This document shows, piece by piece, positions 52,382-61,345 of a stretch of DNA of 64,000 bases. The notes under the pieces were generated by a model. The model ran no database searches. It was given only the letters and a program-made list of their open reading frames with translations, and was not told the DNA's origin. A program made the translations under genes and the position numbers. Position 1 is the stretch's first letter; each line of letters starts with the position of its first letter. Source of the DNA: an uncultured Bacteroidales bacterium (GTDB lineage: Bacteria; Bacteroidota; Bacteroidia; Bacteroidales; UBA932); contig ONLD01000004.1 in NCBI GenBank assembly GCA_900318565.1, positions 1-64,000 of the forward strand, given 5' to 3'.

Positions 52382-53704
52382 ATGAGAGTGTTCAGCAAAG
52401 AGCTGATGGAGAGAGTCTGCAGGCGGCTCAGCATAGAGAGGCCCGGCACGGCCAGCATTATGGACTGTGCAAAGCTGTCTTCCGAGCTTGAGGCCGAGGC
52501 CGGCGTCCCGATGATACATATGGAGCTGGGGTCTCCCGGCTTCGCTCCCAACCGCATCGGCGCAGAGGCGGAAAAAGCGGCTCTCGATGCCGGCGTGGGC
52601 TCCAAATATCCGCCCACGGACGGGCTTCCGGTACTGAAGGAGGCCTCCTCGCGCTTTGTCAAGGCTTTTCTCGGTCTGGACCTCGACCCTCTGTACCATA
52701 TTCCCACCACCGGCTCTATGCTCGGGGCTTTCGGAGCCCTTGCCGCCGCCACGCAATGCGTCCCCGGGCGCAGGAAGGTGCTTGTGCTCGAGCCCAGCTT
52801 CTCCGCCAACAAGCAGCAGATGGCCATACTCGACATCCCCTGGAAAGGCGTGGAGACGGAAAAACTGCGGCAGCGCGGCTTCGAGGCCGCCCTTGAAGAA
52901 GAGCTCTCCGACGGGGACTATGCCGCCATAATGTACTCCAGCCCCAACAACCCTTCGTGGATGTGTCTTTCCGAAGCTGAAATCCGGGCCGTCGCGAGGG
53001 TCGCATCCAGCAGCGGAGCCATTGTGATAGAGGACATTGCGTATTTCTGTATGGACCTGCGGCAGGGCGGTTACGGAGTGCCCTGGTCGGCGCCGTACCC
53101 CCCGAGCATTTCCCGCGAGGGAGGGCGCTACATCCTGCTGCTCTCCGCCTCCAAGATATTCTCCTACGCCGGGCAGCGGATTGGCGTGATGTGCGTGAGT
53201 CCGGAGTTGTACCACGAGCATTATCCCGCCCTGCAGAAGCGCTACGGAGGGTCCGGAATCTTCGGGCTCACCCTTACCGGCGGCATTCTGGATATGATTA
53301 CTTCCGGCTGTACCGCCAGCACCCAATGGGGGCTTGCGGCGATGATGGACCGCAGCTGCGAAGGCTCGCTGGATTTCGTCTCCTACATCAGCGAATACGG
53401 CCGCAGGGCCGCCAGGATGAAGGAAATCTTCCTGAAGCACGGCTTCTCGTTAAGCTACCGTTCCGATGCCGAAGGCCCCATCGCGGACGGATTTTTCTTC
53501 ACTTTGAGCTATCCCGGGATGGACAGCGCGGCTCTTGTCGATGAGCTTATGGCCTATGGCGTGAGCACGGTCAGCCTCAAGGCTATGGGAAGCGCGAGGC
53601 AAGGCGTGCGCGTATGCTCAAGCCGCATCCTTGAAGAGCAATTCGGCCTGCTGGAAGAAAGGATGGCCGGATTCGAAATGGATCACCCTATAGTCGTTCG
53701 ATAA
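52382..53704 (+). CDS. Class I/II PLP-dependent aminotransferase
   Basis: 440 residues from ATG 52382. PLP fold-type I: MELGSPGFAPNRIGAEAEKA, IPTTGSMLGAFGALAAATQC (cofactor phosphate loop), SSPNNPSWMCLSEAEI (NPxxx), VIEDIAYFCMDLR (Asp to PLP N1), LLSASKIFSYAGQRIGVMCV (PLP Lys) and RVCSSRILEEQ near the end (carboxylate Arg). Closest in feel to bifunctional aminotransferase/beta-C-S-lyase or aspartate-type enzymes; the substrate cannot be assigned. The YccF gene follows after 2 bp. Confidence 0.82.
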   Translation: MRVFSKELMERVCRRLSIERPGTASIMDCAKLSSELEAEAGVPMIHMELGSPGFAPNRIGAEAEKAALDAGVGSKYPPTDGLPVLKEASSRFVKAFLGLDLDPLYHIPTTGSMLGAFGALAAATQCVPGRRKVLVLEPSFSANKQQMAILDIPWKGVETEKLRQRGFEAALEEELSDGDYAAIMYSSPNNPSWMCLSEAEIRAVARVASSSGAIVIEDIAYFCMDLRQGGYGVPWSAPYPPSISREGGRYILLLSASKIFSYAGQRIGVMCVSPELYHEHYPALQKRYGGSGIFGLTLTGGILDMITSGCTASTQWGLAAMMDRSCEGSLDFVSYISEYGRRAARMKEIFLKHGFSLSYRSDAEGPIADGFFFTLSYPGMDSAALVDELMAYGVSTVSLKAMGSARQGVRVCSSRILEEQFGLLEERMAGFEMDHPIVVR

Positions 53705-53706
53705 TT

Positions 53707-54087
53707 ATGAGATTCTTAGGAAATATCATCTGGCTCGTCCTTGGCGGCCTTGTCATCGCCCTGATTTACTATCTCGTAGGGCTTTTGATGTGCATTACCA
53801 TTGTGGGCATTCCTTTCGGCGTGCAGCTCTTCAAGCTGGGCACCTTTGCCCTCTGGCCGTTCGGGCACGAACTCGTGAACGGGCCCAATGAACCCGGCTG
53901 CCTGTCAGTGACGATGAATCTTATCTGGATACTGCTCGGCTGGTGGGAAATCGCGCTCCTGCACCTCGCGTGCGGCATTCTGTTCTGCATCACCATCGTC
54001 GGCATCCCCTGGGGACTCCGCCATTTCAGTATGGCCCTCAGTTCCGTCTTTCCCTTCGGCAAGGAAATCCGCCCCGTGAACGGCTGA
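53707..54087 (+). CDS. YccF family inner-membrane protein
   Basis: 126 residues with two copies of the YccF domain: N-terminal GNIIWLVLGGLVIALIYYLV with LMCITIVGIPFGVQLFKLG, then NLIWILLGWWEIALLHLACG with LFCITIVGIPWGLRHFSMA. The repeated CITIVGIP motif is diagnostic. Four hydrophobic segments. Function unknown. Co-transcribed with the aminotransferase; its stop abuts the stop of the convergent RyR-domain gene with no spacer. Confidence 0.9.
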   Translation: MRFLGNIIWLVLGGLVIALIYYLVGLLMCITIVGIPFGVQLFKLGTFALWPFGHELVNGPNEPGCLSVTMNLIWILLGWWEIALLHLACGILFCITIVGIPWGLRHFSMALSSVFPFGKEIRPVNG

Positions 54088-55989
54088 TCAGCGCAGCTGC
54101 CCTGCAGCATCTACCATATGGTAGTCATAGTCAATGACTTCCGGGTCAATCTCCTCAAGCCTGGACCAGGAACATATATCCAGGTGGGCACGACGGGTGC
54201 GCTTCAATGCCCCCTTCATCTGAGTATCCACGCTGCCGCCTGAAAGCACCTCCTCCTGTTCCTCTTTTATAAGCGGCCTGAAATTCATCAGAAGCTGATC
54301 CACATTCCACCGATTGTGCTCCGCCCTGGCCAAGGCGTCACGGGCTTCCTGAAAATCGCCGCAGGCGCTACGCTGCTTGGTCCGGATATGGCAGGCGCTA
54401 TAGACGTCCGACCATAGCTGGGCCGCGGACGATTTCGAGGCAAGATTGCCGTTAGACGTATCGATATGGAGCGAGCGCGCTTCTTTGAGCAAATCTTTGA
54501 GCAGGGAAAGGTCAAAGCCGGATGCAGTCGAGCCAAAAGGCTTGAGTTTATGGAAAGGCAGGGCCGTCACTGTGGCTCCCTGCGCCAATGCGGACGCGAC
54601 CGAGCCCCCTTCCGGCTGATACACAAGCACCTGAGACGCACTTTCAAACACCTCCGGCGGCAGAGAAACGGCCTCGTTGAGCGAAGCCTCCTGACTATCC
54701 AGACACACTGCGGCCGTCAAGCGGACGCTGTCATCGGATGCGATTTCCCGAAGGTATCCGCGCACTGACGGATTGGAGATGTCGGCGTCGATAAACTCAA
54801 TCTCCACGTCGAGAAAATCGCCGCCCAGATGCTCTGTCCCTTCCGGCAGCAGCCATTCCGTGCCGCTGACCCCGCCGAGGCATAAGCGTGTACGCGCCAG
54901 CCCGAAAAGCCCCGGGTAGGCCGCTTTCAGCCGGTTCATCTCGACTTCAGCGCCCTTGCAAATGAAGCTTAGCCTGCTCCTGCGGCCGTTGGGATAGTGG
55001 GCAAGGCGCAGCGCCTCGAGCCCGATGGCGACAGCGGCATTGTTCATACCAGCCACGACCAGATGCACGTGGTCGGAGGAGTGTACGCCTATCGGTTCTT
55101 CACCTTCAACCGGGACTGCAGAATGCCCCACGAATATCTCGTGGGCCCACAGGTCGTACACGTTGAACGGAACGAAGAACAGATGCTTGCTTATGTCTTC
55201 ATTGATGTCTGCCAGCTGGAACGTAGCGTTGGTGGCCCGATAATTAAAGCGGACAAAACAGGGCGTATTCATCCCTTCGGGGACATTGGGTGCTATAAGG
55301 TTCAGGCAGTCAAGTGCCTGGCCGTCGCCTCCTCCCTCTCCCGGAATCAGGATTTCCTGTGCCCTGCCTACCTGCATTCTGCGGACGCTCTCGGCCGAAC
55401 AGATGTCGCCGCGGATTATGACAACGCGCCTCAACTGTCTGGGAGTCAGCACATTCATCAGCTTCGCCCTGGCCTCATTGACATTACCCGAAGTCAGCAC
55501 CAGGAACCAGCAGGATGCGTACTCCCCGGAAAGCAGCTGCCGGAGCATACAAGGCACGGCATCATCAAAGCCGAAGACCGCAATATGGTTGGTGAACCGG
55601 AAATTGGAACGCCCCTCCCGGTAATCGCCTGCGACTTCATTGAAGAAATTAGTAAAAATGGAAGTCAGCAACGCCACCAGCACTATACCTATCAGAGTGA
55701 TAACCCAGCCGTAACCGCCTGGCAGCTGATCCACGCCGCCCGTGGTGAACAGGTGGTAGAAAGCTATGCCCGGGAGGCTCTTGTCTTCGAGGTTCGTCCT
55801 GAAGTGAGAAAGGTCACCCTCAGGCAGGATCCCCATCCGGAGCAAGGCATATAGGACCCCGGCAAAGAGCAGCCAGGCAAGCAGGAAGATGAACAACGGC
55901 ATCACGAACTGCGTCCAGCCGCCCCTCGAAAGAGAGCGCTGGGCGGCAAGCCTTACCGCAGAGAAGAAGGAAATCCGGCTCTTTCGCAT
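54088..55989 (-). CDS. Two-TM channel-like protein with Rossmann domain and C-terminal RyR domain
   Basis: 633 residues; ATG 55989 overlaps the PEGA gene stop by ATGA. TM1 at about 28-51, a pore-loop-like segment 76-90 (FYHLFTTGGVDQLPGGYG), TM2 at 93-116. Then a TrkA-N/RCK-like Rossmann domain (NHIAVFGFDDAVPCMLRQLL, VVIIRGDICSAESVRRMQV, EILIPGEGGGDGQALDCL), a second similar lobe (VHLVVAGMNNAAVAIGLEAL), and from about 555 an RyR-type domain (RAEHNRWNVDQLLMNFRPL, HLDICSWSRLEEIDPEVIDY). The architecture recalls CASTOR/POLLUX-type ligand-gated cation channels; the filter TTGGVDQ is not the K+ TVGYG. Third gene of the TIR operon. Confidence 0.78.
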   Translation of the reverse strand: MRKSRISFFSAVRLAAQRSLSRGGWTQFVMPLFIFLLAWLLFAGVLYALLRMGILPEGDLSHFRTNLEDKSLPGIAFYHLFTTGGVDQLPGGYGWVITLIGIVLVALLTSIFTNFFNEVAGDYREGRSNFRFTNHIAVFGFDDAVPCMLRQLLSGEYASCWFLVLTSGNVNEARAKLMNVLTPRQLRRVVIIRGDICSAESVRRMQVGRAQEILIPGEGGGDGQALDCLNLIAPNVPEGMNTPCFVRFNYRATNATFQLADINEDISKHLFFVPFNVYDLWAHEIFVGHSAVPVEGEEPIGVHSSDHVHLVVAGMNNAAVAIGLEALRLAHYPNGRRSRLSFICKGAEVEMNRLKAAYPGLFGLARTRLCLGGVSGTEWLLPEGTEHLGGDFLDVEIEFIDADISNPSVRGYLREIASDDSVRLTAAVCLDSQEASLNEAVSLPPEVFESASQVLVYQPEGGSVASALAQGATVTALPFHKLKPFGSTASGFDLSLLKDLLKEARSLHIDTSNGNLASKSSAAQLWSDVYSACHIRTKQRSACGDFQEARDALARAEHNRWNVDQLLMNFRPLIKEEQEEVLSGGSVDTQMKGALKRTRRAHLDICSWSRLEEIDPEVIDYDYHMVDAAGQLR

Positions 55990-58301
55990 CAGAATATGCG
56001 TAAAATATTCTGCCCCTTGGAGTCTTTCCCGCCAAGAGTGAAACAAACTCCCGCGACAAACTGCAGGCGCTGCACAGGGAGTACGCACTCACGCTGCACA
56101 TAACGCTCGTCAATCTCTCCGCCATTGACGGCATTGGGCCGGGCGATGTTTGCCTGCCCGTAAAACGCCTGGACGCCTGCCCTTACGCTCACGTTGAAGA
56201 CAGGAATCCTGGAGCCGAGCTCAAGGCCGAGGAAGATATCGTGGCCGGACATATGCGAGAAAGTCAGAAGCTTTGATATGTCGGGATACCAGGCATACGT
56301 GGCCAGCATATCTATATCGCAATACTGGAACAAAGCGCCGCCCATACGGAATTCCTCATTAAGGAAAATGACCGTCAGGGCAGGAAGGAACTGCACGTCT
56401 TTATAGCCTTCATCTCCCGGCGCCAGGCCAAACCGGCCTTTATCATTGGCCGGATAGACAATGGAAGACTCGTCGCCGAGGAACAGCGAAGCCTTCGCAA
56501 GGCTGGTTGACAGGCCGGGTATTATCTTGAACTTCAGCAAATTCGCCTCGGCAACCCTTTGGAAGGACTTGTTCAGGTCAGAAGAGCCCAGGAAGGAAGA
56601 AGGCCTTGAAATATACCATTGCCCCGACAGGATTGCCGGGCCGTCAGACCAAGACAGGAACCGCTTATGGTCCGAATCAGGATTGTTCAGGAAGAAGTTG
56701 CCCCGGAAAGCCTTCTTGCGATTAGCCTGCGACAGCTCGATACGATAAGGCTTTTTGCTCAGGGGCAGCGATACTTCGGCAGGGGTCTTGACGCTTCCGT
56801 AGGGTACCAGCACCTTATTCCCGTGTTCCTGGGTGATTTTTATCCATAGACTGTCCCTGTCGCTGGTAATAAGCACCGGATAAGCCTGCTCCAACTTGAC
56901 AGACAAATCGTGGGACAGTGACGACAGGTCCGTACGCAAAGACTTGGTCTGGGGGAAATAGCCGTTCTTTTCGAAACGCAGTTCGTGTTCGCCTTCGAGC
57001 AACACCAGATTCATAGGTGCATTGCCCTTGAGCTCTCCGTCAAGGTAAACCTTGCAATACGGAGGATCAGAGACTATGGAATACTCGCTGTAAGGCTGCA
57101 TAGACACCTTGACCACGGTTTCGTCGTCTTCTTTGATCACGACGTCATAACGCTCCAGTTCGGGGCGAAGGCCGCTTTTTTCCACCCGCACGGAATGGGG
57201 GCCTTCCTTAAGCTTCATATTGGATATCGGCACCGTGCCGGCTTCCTTCCCGTCCACGAAAACCAAGGCTCCCAGAGCGTTCTCCTCGTCATTGACGGAA
57301 AGGGTTCCGCAGATAGGTTCGAGGCAAAAATTGACCATCGTATTGACGCCCCTGTCCAGCGCCACGGTCTGGGACTGGGGTTTAAAACCTTCCGCAATTG
57401 CCTTGACGATATATTGGCCGGGATGCAGAGGAATACGATTGTCCTCGTACAGACTGTAGTAGCTGAGCTCCTGGTCGACGTTAAAGCTCTTGATGATGCT
57501 GGGATGGAGGTTGACTTCGTTGCCGCTGATATCCAATACTGCAGGTGTATCAAAGTCGTATCCTGCGGCTGGCTTGACATCGACAGAGATTGTGGCGAAG
57601 GTAGGTATCAGTTTTAGCAGACAGGTCATACCGCTCGCATTGGCCGCATTTACCACCAAGGTGGTATCCTTGCGCAAGTAGCCGCTTTTCTCCACCACTA
57701 CCCTATGCGAGCCTTCGCTCAGGATGAAGTCTTCCGTCAACATCCCCGGATTGCTGTCCACGTAAACGATGGCACGCCCTGGTACGGTATGGATGCGGAC
57801 GGGGCAGTTAATATTCTGCCGCTTCTCCTGGGTCACAAGCACATAAGCGGTGCGTTCCTTTCCCATCGTCACCTCCACGACGCCCTGGCGCGATTCTTTC
57901 AATTCGTTCGGTTTAGCCTGAAGATAAATGATATCGACATCCTTCCAGACCTTGCACCAGTCAGGGGAAGACGTCACTTCCCACGCCTTTCCGGCCGTCA
58001 CATAGACACTGTCCTTCTGACCGGCGCCGGAGAGAAAGACGGATTCCTTTGACAGATTGAGGTCCGACATTTTCTGCTTGGAAGCCTGGCACTGCTTGAT
58101 GAGGCGGACAGCCTTGGAAATCTGTTCCTTAGTGACGCCGGGGCTCTTTTTTGCCGCCTCCAGCACTTTTATTGACTTATCAAACTGTTTCTGTGTGTAG
58201 TACTCCACCGCCTCGTTGTATCGCATATCAAACGATTTCTGGGCATAGGCGCAGATGGACGTCAGCAAGGCAAACAGCCAAATGAGCAATAGCTTTTTCA
58301 T
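55989..58301 (-). CDS. Secreted TPR/BACON/PEGA-repeat protein with C-terminal barrel-like region
   Basis: 770 residues. Signal peptide MKKLLLIWLFALLTSICAYAQ, a TPR-like pair of helices (about 28-75), a BACON-type sandwich (about 85-165, VYVTAGKAWEVTSSPDWCKV), then several PEGA-type carbohydrate-binding-like repeats (VPGRAIVYVDSNPG, ILSEGSHRVVVEKSGYLRKD, ALVFVDGKEAGTVPISNMKL, PPYCKVYLDGELKGNAPMNL). The last ~250 residues have alternating strands and end FVAGVCFTLGGKDSKGQN, like a small outer-membrane barrel. It lies between the TIR gene and the channel gene with ATGA overlaps on both sides, so all three are produced together. Confidence 0.8.
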   Translation of the reverse strand: MKKLLLIWLFALLTSICAYAQKSFDMRYNEAVEYYTQKQFDKSIKVLEAAKKSPGVTKEQISKAVRLIKQCQASKQKMSDLNLSKESVFLSGAGQKDSVYVTAGKAWEVTSSPDWCKVWKDVDIIYLQAKPNELKESRQGVVEVTMGKERTAYVLVTQEKRQNINCPVRIHTVPGRAIVYVDSNPGMLTEDFILSEGSHRVVVEKSGYLRKDTTLVVNAANASGMTCLLKLIPTFATISVDVKPAAGYDFDTPAVLDISGNEVNLHPSIIKSFNVDQELSYYSLYEDNRIPLHPGQYIVKAIAEGFKPQSQTVALDRGVNTMVNFCLEPICGTLSVNDEENALGALVFVDGKEAGTVPISNMKLKEGPHSVRVEKSGLRPELERYDVVIKEDDETVVKVSMQPYSEYSIVSDPPYCKVYLDGELKGNAPMNLVLLEGEHELRFEKNGYFPQTKSLRTDLSSLSHDLSVKLEQAYPVLITSDRDSLWIKITQEHGNKVLVPYGSVKTPAEVSLPLSKKPYRIELSQANRKKAFRGNFFLNNPDSDHKRFLSWSDGPAILSGQWYISRPSSFLGSSDLNKSFQRVAEANLLKFKIIPGLSTSLAKASLFLGDESSIVYPANDKGRFGLAPGDEGYKDVQFLPALTVIFLNEEFRMGGALFQYCDIDMLATYAWYPDISKLLTFSHMSGHDIFLGLELGSRIPVFNVSVRAGVQAFYGQANIARPNAVNGGEIDERYVQRECVLPVQRLQFVAGVCFTLGGKDSKGQNILRIF

Positions 58302-59242
58302 TTATTCAGAGATTGTTTTAGGGATTCGAGGGAGCTGTCGGGCCTAATCGACAGCGCGTGATTGATGCAATCCAGGGCATTCTGGCGCTCCGACGGGCTC
58401 CCGGTGATACGGAACAGCTCGTATGATTCCTTGGCATAGTTTGACCAGGCAACGAACATTGAGTCCATCTTGCAGGATATGCTGGTGCGAAGAGCATCGG
58501 TATTGATGTTGAACAGGGCAATGTGCTCGTCTGCAGCGTGGAGCTTTTTAATGCTGTCAGACAGGCACAAAGCGGCCTCGGCGGACTGCAGGTCGAGTAT
58601 CTGTTCCGAAGTCGTCTCGAGAGTGTTGGGCATCGCGCCCTTTCTCGCTGCTTCTTTCAGCAACGAGTCGGAGCGGTCAATCCAGCTTTCAAATTGCTTA
58701 TAATCCTGCAAAGCCGCGGATTTATCCCCGTTCTGCCGGAACAGAATCGCGGCAAGCACACCGACAGACAAGGCCACGGCCAGGAGCAATATGCGCAACG
58801 GCCATCTGCTGCGGACCTTACGGCCTCCTATCGTGCCGGTGTCGGGGCTGTCCAACACCTTGCGTATCTCCGCGGGCAGTTGCTTCGGCGGGCAGGCCGT
58901 TTTACGAATCCAATTCACATTGCCCAGCAGAAACTCAAGGTCAGCCGGCATCTCGCTCTCGTCAAGGATATACGGAATTATGCATCCGCTCCTTAAGTGG
59001 TTGAATGCATACAGAATTTCCGCCTTCGTGAATTTGGACTTGTACGAATTCGCACTTGCGAGAAAGAGGAAAATTCGGGAAGAATCGATTGTGGAAGCCA
59101 ATACTTCGGGAAAGTTTTCCCCGCCGCCTATCCCTTCTTTATCGATAAAACAGCTAATCCCCACTTCGGTGAACGCCGAGCATATCAAATCGGCCGTCTC
59201 GGAATCCTTGCGGGAGTAACTGATAAAAACGTCATATTTCAT
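58298..59242 (-). CDS. TIR-domain membrane protein
   Basis: 314 residues from ATG 59242. N-terminal TIR domain (1-125): YDVFISYSRKDSETADLICS, CFIDKEGIGGGENF, IFLFLASANSYKSKFTKAEI, with E75 in the position of the catalytic Glu of NAD-cleaving TIR proteins. A basic linker (RKVRSR) precedes one transmembrane helix (148-168), and the C-terminal ~145 residues are helical with coiled-coil character and would be periplasmic. First gene of the operon, with a consensus promoter. TIR inside and a sensor-like domain outside suggests signal transduction or abortive defence. Confidence 0.85.
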   Translation of the reverse strand: MKYDVFISYSRKDSETADLICSAFTEVGISCFIDKEGIGGGENFPEVLASTIDSSRIFLFLASANSYKSKFTKAEILYAFNHLRSGCIIPYILDESEMPADLEFLLGNVNWIRKTACPPKQLPAEIRKVLDSPDTGTIGGRKVRSRWPLRILLLAVALSVGVLAAILFRQNGDKSAALQDYKQFESWIDRSDSLLKEAARKGAMPNTLETTSEQILDLQSAEAALCLSDSIKKLHAADEHIALFNINTDALRTSISCKMDSMFVAWSNYAKESYELFRITGSPSERQNALDCINHALSIRPDSSLESLKQSLNK

Positions 59243-59270
59243 CTTGCGCTTGCCAGTTGTTATCAACTTG

Positions 59271-59301
59271 CAAAGTTAGTGTATATTATAATAATAAGCA
59301 A
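59271..59301 (-). promoter_or_regulatory. Promoter of the TIR-PEGA-RyR operon
   Basis: Minus strand TTG (59301-59299), 20-bp spacer, TAACTTTG (59278-59271), 28 nt before ATG 59242. No other promoter is visible inside the operon. Confidence 0.7.
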
Positions 59302-59370
59302 CTTGCCACCGATAACAAAAAAGCATTTGCCCGCTGCCCGCCGGGGCCGGTCCGAGTGCTTCCTGAGAGC

Positions 59371-60021
59371 TCAGCCGATATCTATCGGATCGCCCAGGAA
59401 ATGCGGCTGCCGTCCGGAAATCATATCCAGGAAGACTTTGCACCTTGCGCCCCATTCACGGACGTGCGTGAGGACGCCGCCGGCACGCAGGCCGATGTCT
59501 GCCGCGTTGAAGCCCACGGCATCAATGTCCTTCAGGCCGGCAATGAACACGGCCCTTTCGTTATGGAACTTCTGGCTTACGACGATGAAGGCGTCCTGCC
59601 CGAAGACTTCCTTTGCCCGCACCACTGAATCAAAAGTCCTGAAGCCGGCATAGTCCAGGATTACCACTTCTCCCGGGATGCCTCTCTCCACCAAAGCCCG
59701 CCGCATTGCCTCTGGCTCATTGTATTCCCTTCTCCGGTTATCCCCGCTCACGATTATCCTGTCCACCTTCCCGGCTTCGTACAGTTGGACCGCCGCACTG
59801 ATCCGGGCCACGAAAAAGCCGTTCGGTCCGCCAAACCTGCTCATCGGAGACGTCCCGAGCACGAGAGCGGTATGATAATGCGGCACGGCCTCAATGTCAT
59901 CATAGAGCCGGGCCTTAGAATAAGTGCTTATCCGTATGTTGCAATAAAATACGAAGCCGACGGCAACGATGGCAGCAATGGCTATTACCTTTATGATTAC
60001 CTTTATCGCACTCATAACCAT
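59371..60021 (-). CDS. SanA/YdcF-family (DUF218) membrane protein
   Basis: 216 residues. One N-terminal transmembrane helix (about 6-27) then a periplasmic DUF218 domain: HTALVLGTSPMSRFGGPNGF, RISAAVQLYEAGKVDRIIVS, GDNRRREYNEPEAMRRALVE, VILDYAGFRTFDSVVRAKEV and IVVSQKFHNERAVFIA. This matches E. coli SanA (vancomycin-exclusion protein) better than cytoplasmic members. Its role in envelope barrier function is poorly defined. The ATG at 60021 or at 60015 could serve as start. Confidence 0.88.
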   Translation of the reverse strand: MVMSAIKVIIKVIAIAAIVAVGFVFYCNIRISTYSKARLYDDIEAVPHYHTALVLGTSPMSRFGGPNGFFVARISAAVQLYEAGKVDRIIVSGDNRRREYNEPEAMRRALVERGIPGEVVILDYAGFRTFDSVVRAKEVFGQDAFIVVSQKFHNERAVFIAGLKDIDAVGFNAADIGLRAGGVLTHVREWGARCKVFLDMISGRQPHFLGDPIDIG

Positions 60022-60080
60022 TTCATAATTCGGCCTTAAAGATAATCATTATTCCGTACTTCCGCATTATCGTGCAGACT

Positions 60081-61345
60081 CTACTGCCGACTCTCCACCC
60101 CTCCCGCAACCTCCTCAATCACTTCCGGGTCCATCCCCAACGCCCGCAACCTCGCACGCACGGCCTCAAGCGCCCTCTCCCGACCTTCTGCCCGACCTTC
60201 TTCTCGACCTTCTGCTCTGCCTTCTTCCAGGCCATTTGCCCGACCGGCGGCCTCGCCTTTGAGCCAGGCCGTATTGACAATGTCATCGTAATCCCATTTT
60301 GTCATACTCTCTTCATTGTATTGGTTAAACTCTTCCCCTGCAACCTCCTCAATCACCGCCGGATCCACCCCCAACGCCCGCAACCTCGCACGTACGGCCT
60401 CAAGTGCCTTCTCCCGGCCTTCTTCCCGACCTTCTGCCCTGCCTTCTTCTCGCCCTTCTGCCAGACCTTCTGCCCTGCCTTCTGCCCGACCGGCGGCCCT
60501 ACCCTCTTCCAGGCCATTTGCTCGACCGGCGGCCTCGCCTTTGAGCCAGGCCGTATTGACAATGTCATCGTAATCCCATTTTGTCATACTCTCTTCATTG
60601 TATTGGTTAAACTCTTCATCCGACAGCTTCGCGACCTCGCACGCCTCGAATATCCTCTCGAATATCTCACCTACCAGCCCCGCCGGGCGCTCCGTCAGCG
60701 CCGTCATATGCCGGAAAGCCCACGACAACTTCTTTGTGAACGAATCTCCCTCCCGGGGCTCCTCGTCACCTGCGTTTGGCATCTCCACGAACAGAAAGTT
60801 CAGGCGGTCCGTCATCAGCTCGTCCCTGTAGCGTTCACGGATATCATAACGGTAGACTATCTGCTCGTCCTGCGGGTGAAAGGAGAAGTTAAGGAAACTG
60901 ATCACATACACCGGCGCATAGTCGAAATGCAGGTCGTGCGGTAGCGCCGGCCTCTTCCGGCTCCGCGACAGCACCTGCTCCTGGATGGGAAACGTCGCAT
61001 AGAACAGCGCACGCTCGTGGAAATGACGCTGCTCGGCAACCTGCATCTCCACGATGAACCGGGCCCCGGAGCTGTCAGTACATTCCACGTCGAAGTACGC
61101 ACGATGCTGCGCTCCGGCAGCAGCTCCCGAAGGATACCCACGAGGGCCTCCCTGTTGCGCTCCGCTCCGAATATCTTCTTGAACCACTTGTCCATAAGGA
61201 TGTTGACGTAGCGAGATACTGTCCTGCGGCCGTAGCGGAGCTCCGGCTCACACAGATAGTGCGCGCCCTCCTCCACGCCCGTGAAAGCGAAGCCATACCC
61301 ATAGGCCTGCCGGCCGGTTCCTTTGTAGTTGTTGTTGCGTTCCAT
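60081..61345 (-). pseudogene. Rpn-family PD-(D/E)XK nuclease (PDDEXK_2), frameshifted
   Basis: The N-terminal frame (61345 to about 61085) reads YVNILMDKWFKKIFGAERNR and ALVGILRELLPERSI. The rest is in another frame from about 61110 down: YFDVECTDSSGARFIVEMQV with the D...ExQ nuclease motif, FPIQEQVL, FDYAPVYVISFLNFSF, then a long GRAEGREEGRA-type charged tail. About 15-20 residues normally found between LLPER and FDV are missing at the junction, so a small deletion caused the frameshift. The tail contains a 282-bp tandem duplication. Intact relatives promote recombination of their own DNA. Confidence 0.82.
60090..60620 (-). repeat. 282-bp tandem duplication in the Rpn-type gene
   Basis: The segment encoding EEFNQYNEESMTKWDYDDIV through VRARLRALG and EEVAG occurs twice, offset by 282 bp (94 codons, in frame). 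For example GAGCCAGGCCGTATTGACAA occurs at 60261 and 60543. The copies differ mainly in the number of short GRAEGREEGR units, themselves 12-bp microrepeats. Confidence 0.85.

Noticed and set aside
60902..61187. Programmed ribosomal frameshift joining the two halves of the Rpn-type nuclease
   Set aside because: There is no slippery heptamer at the junction and about 15-20 conserved residues are missing, so a deletion is the simpler explanation.
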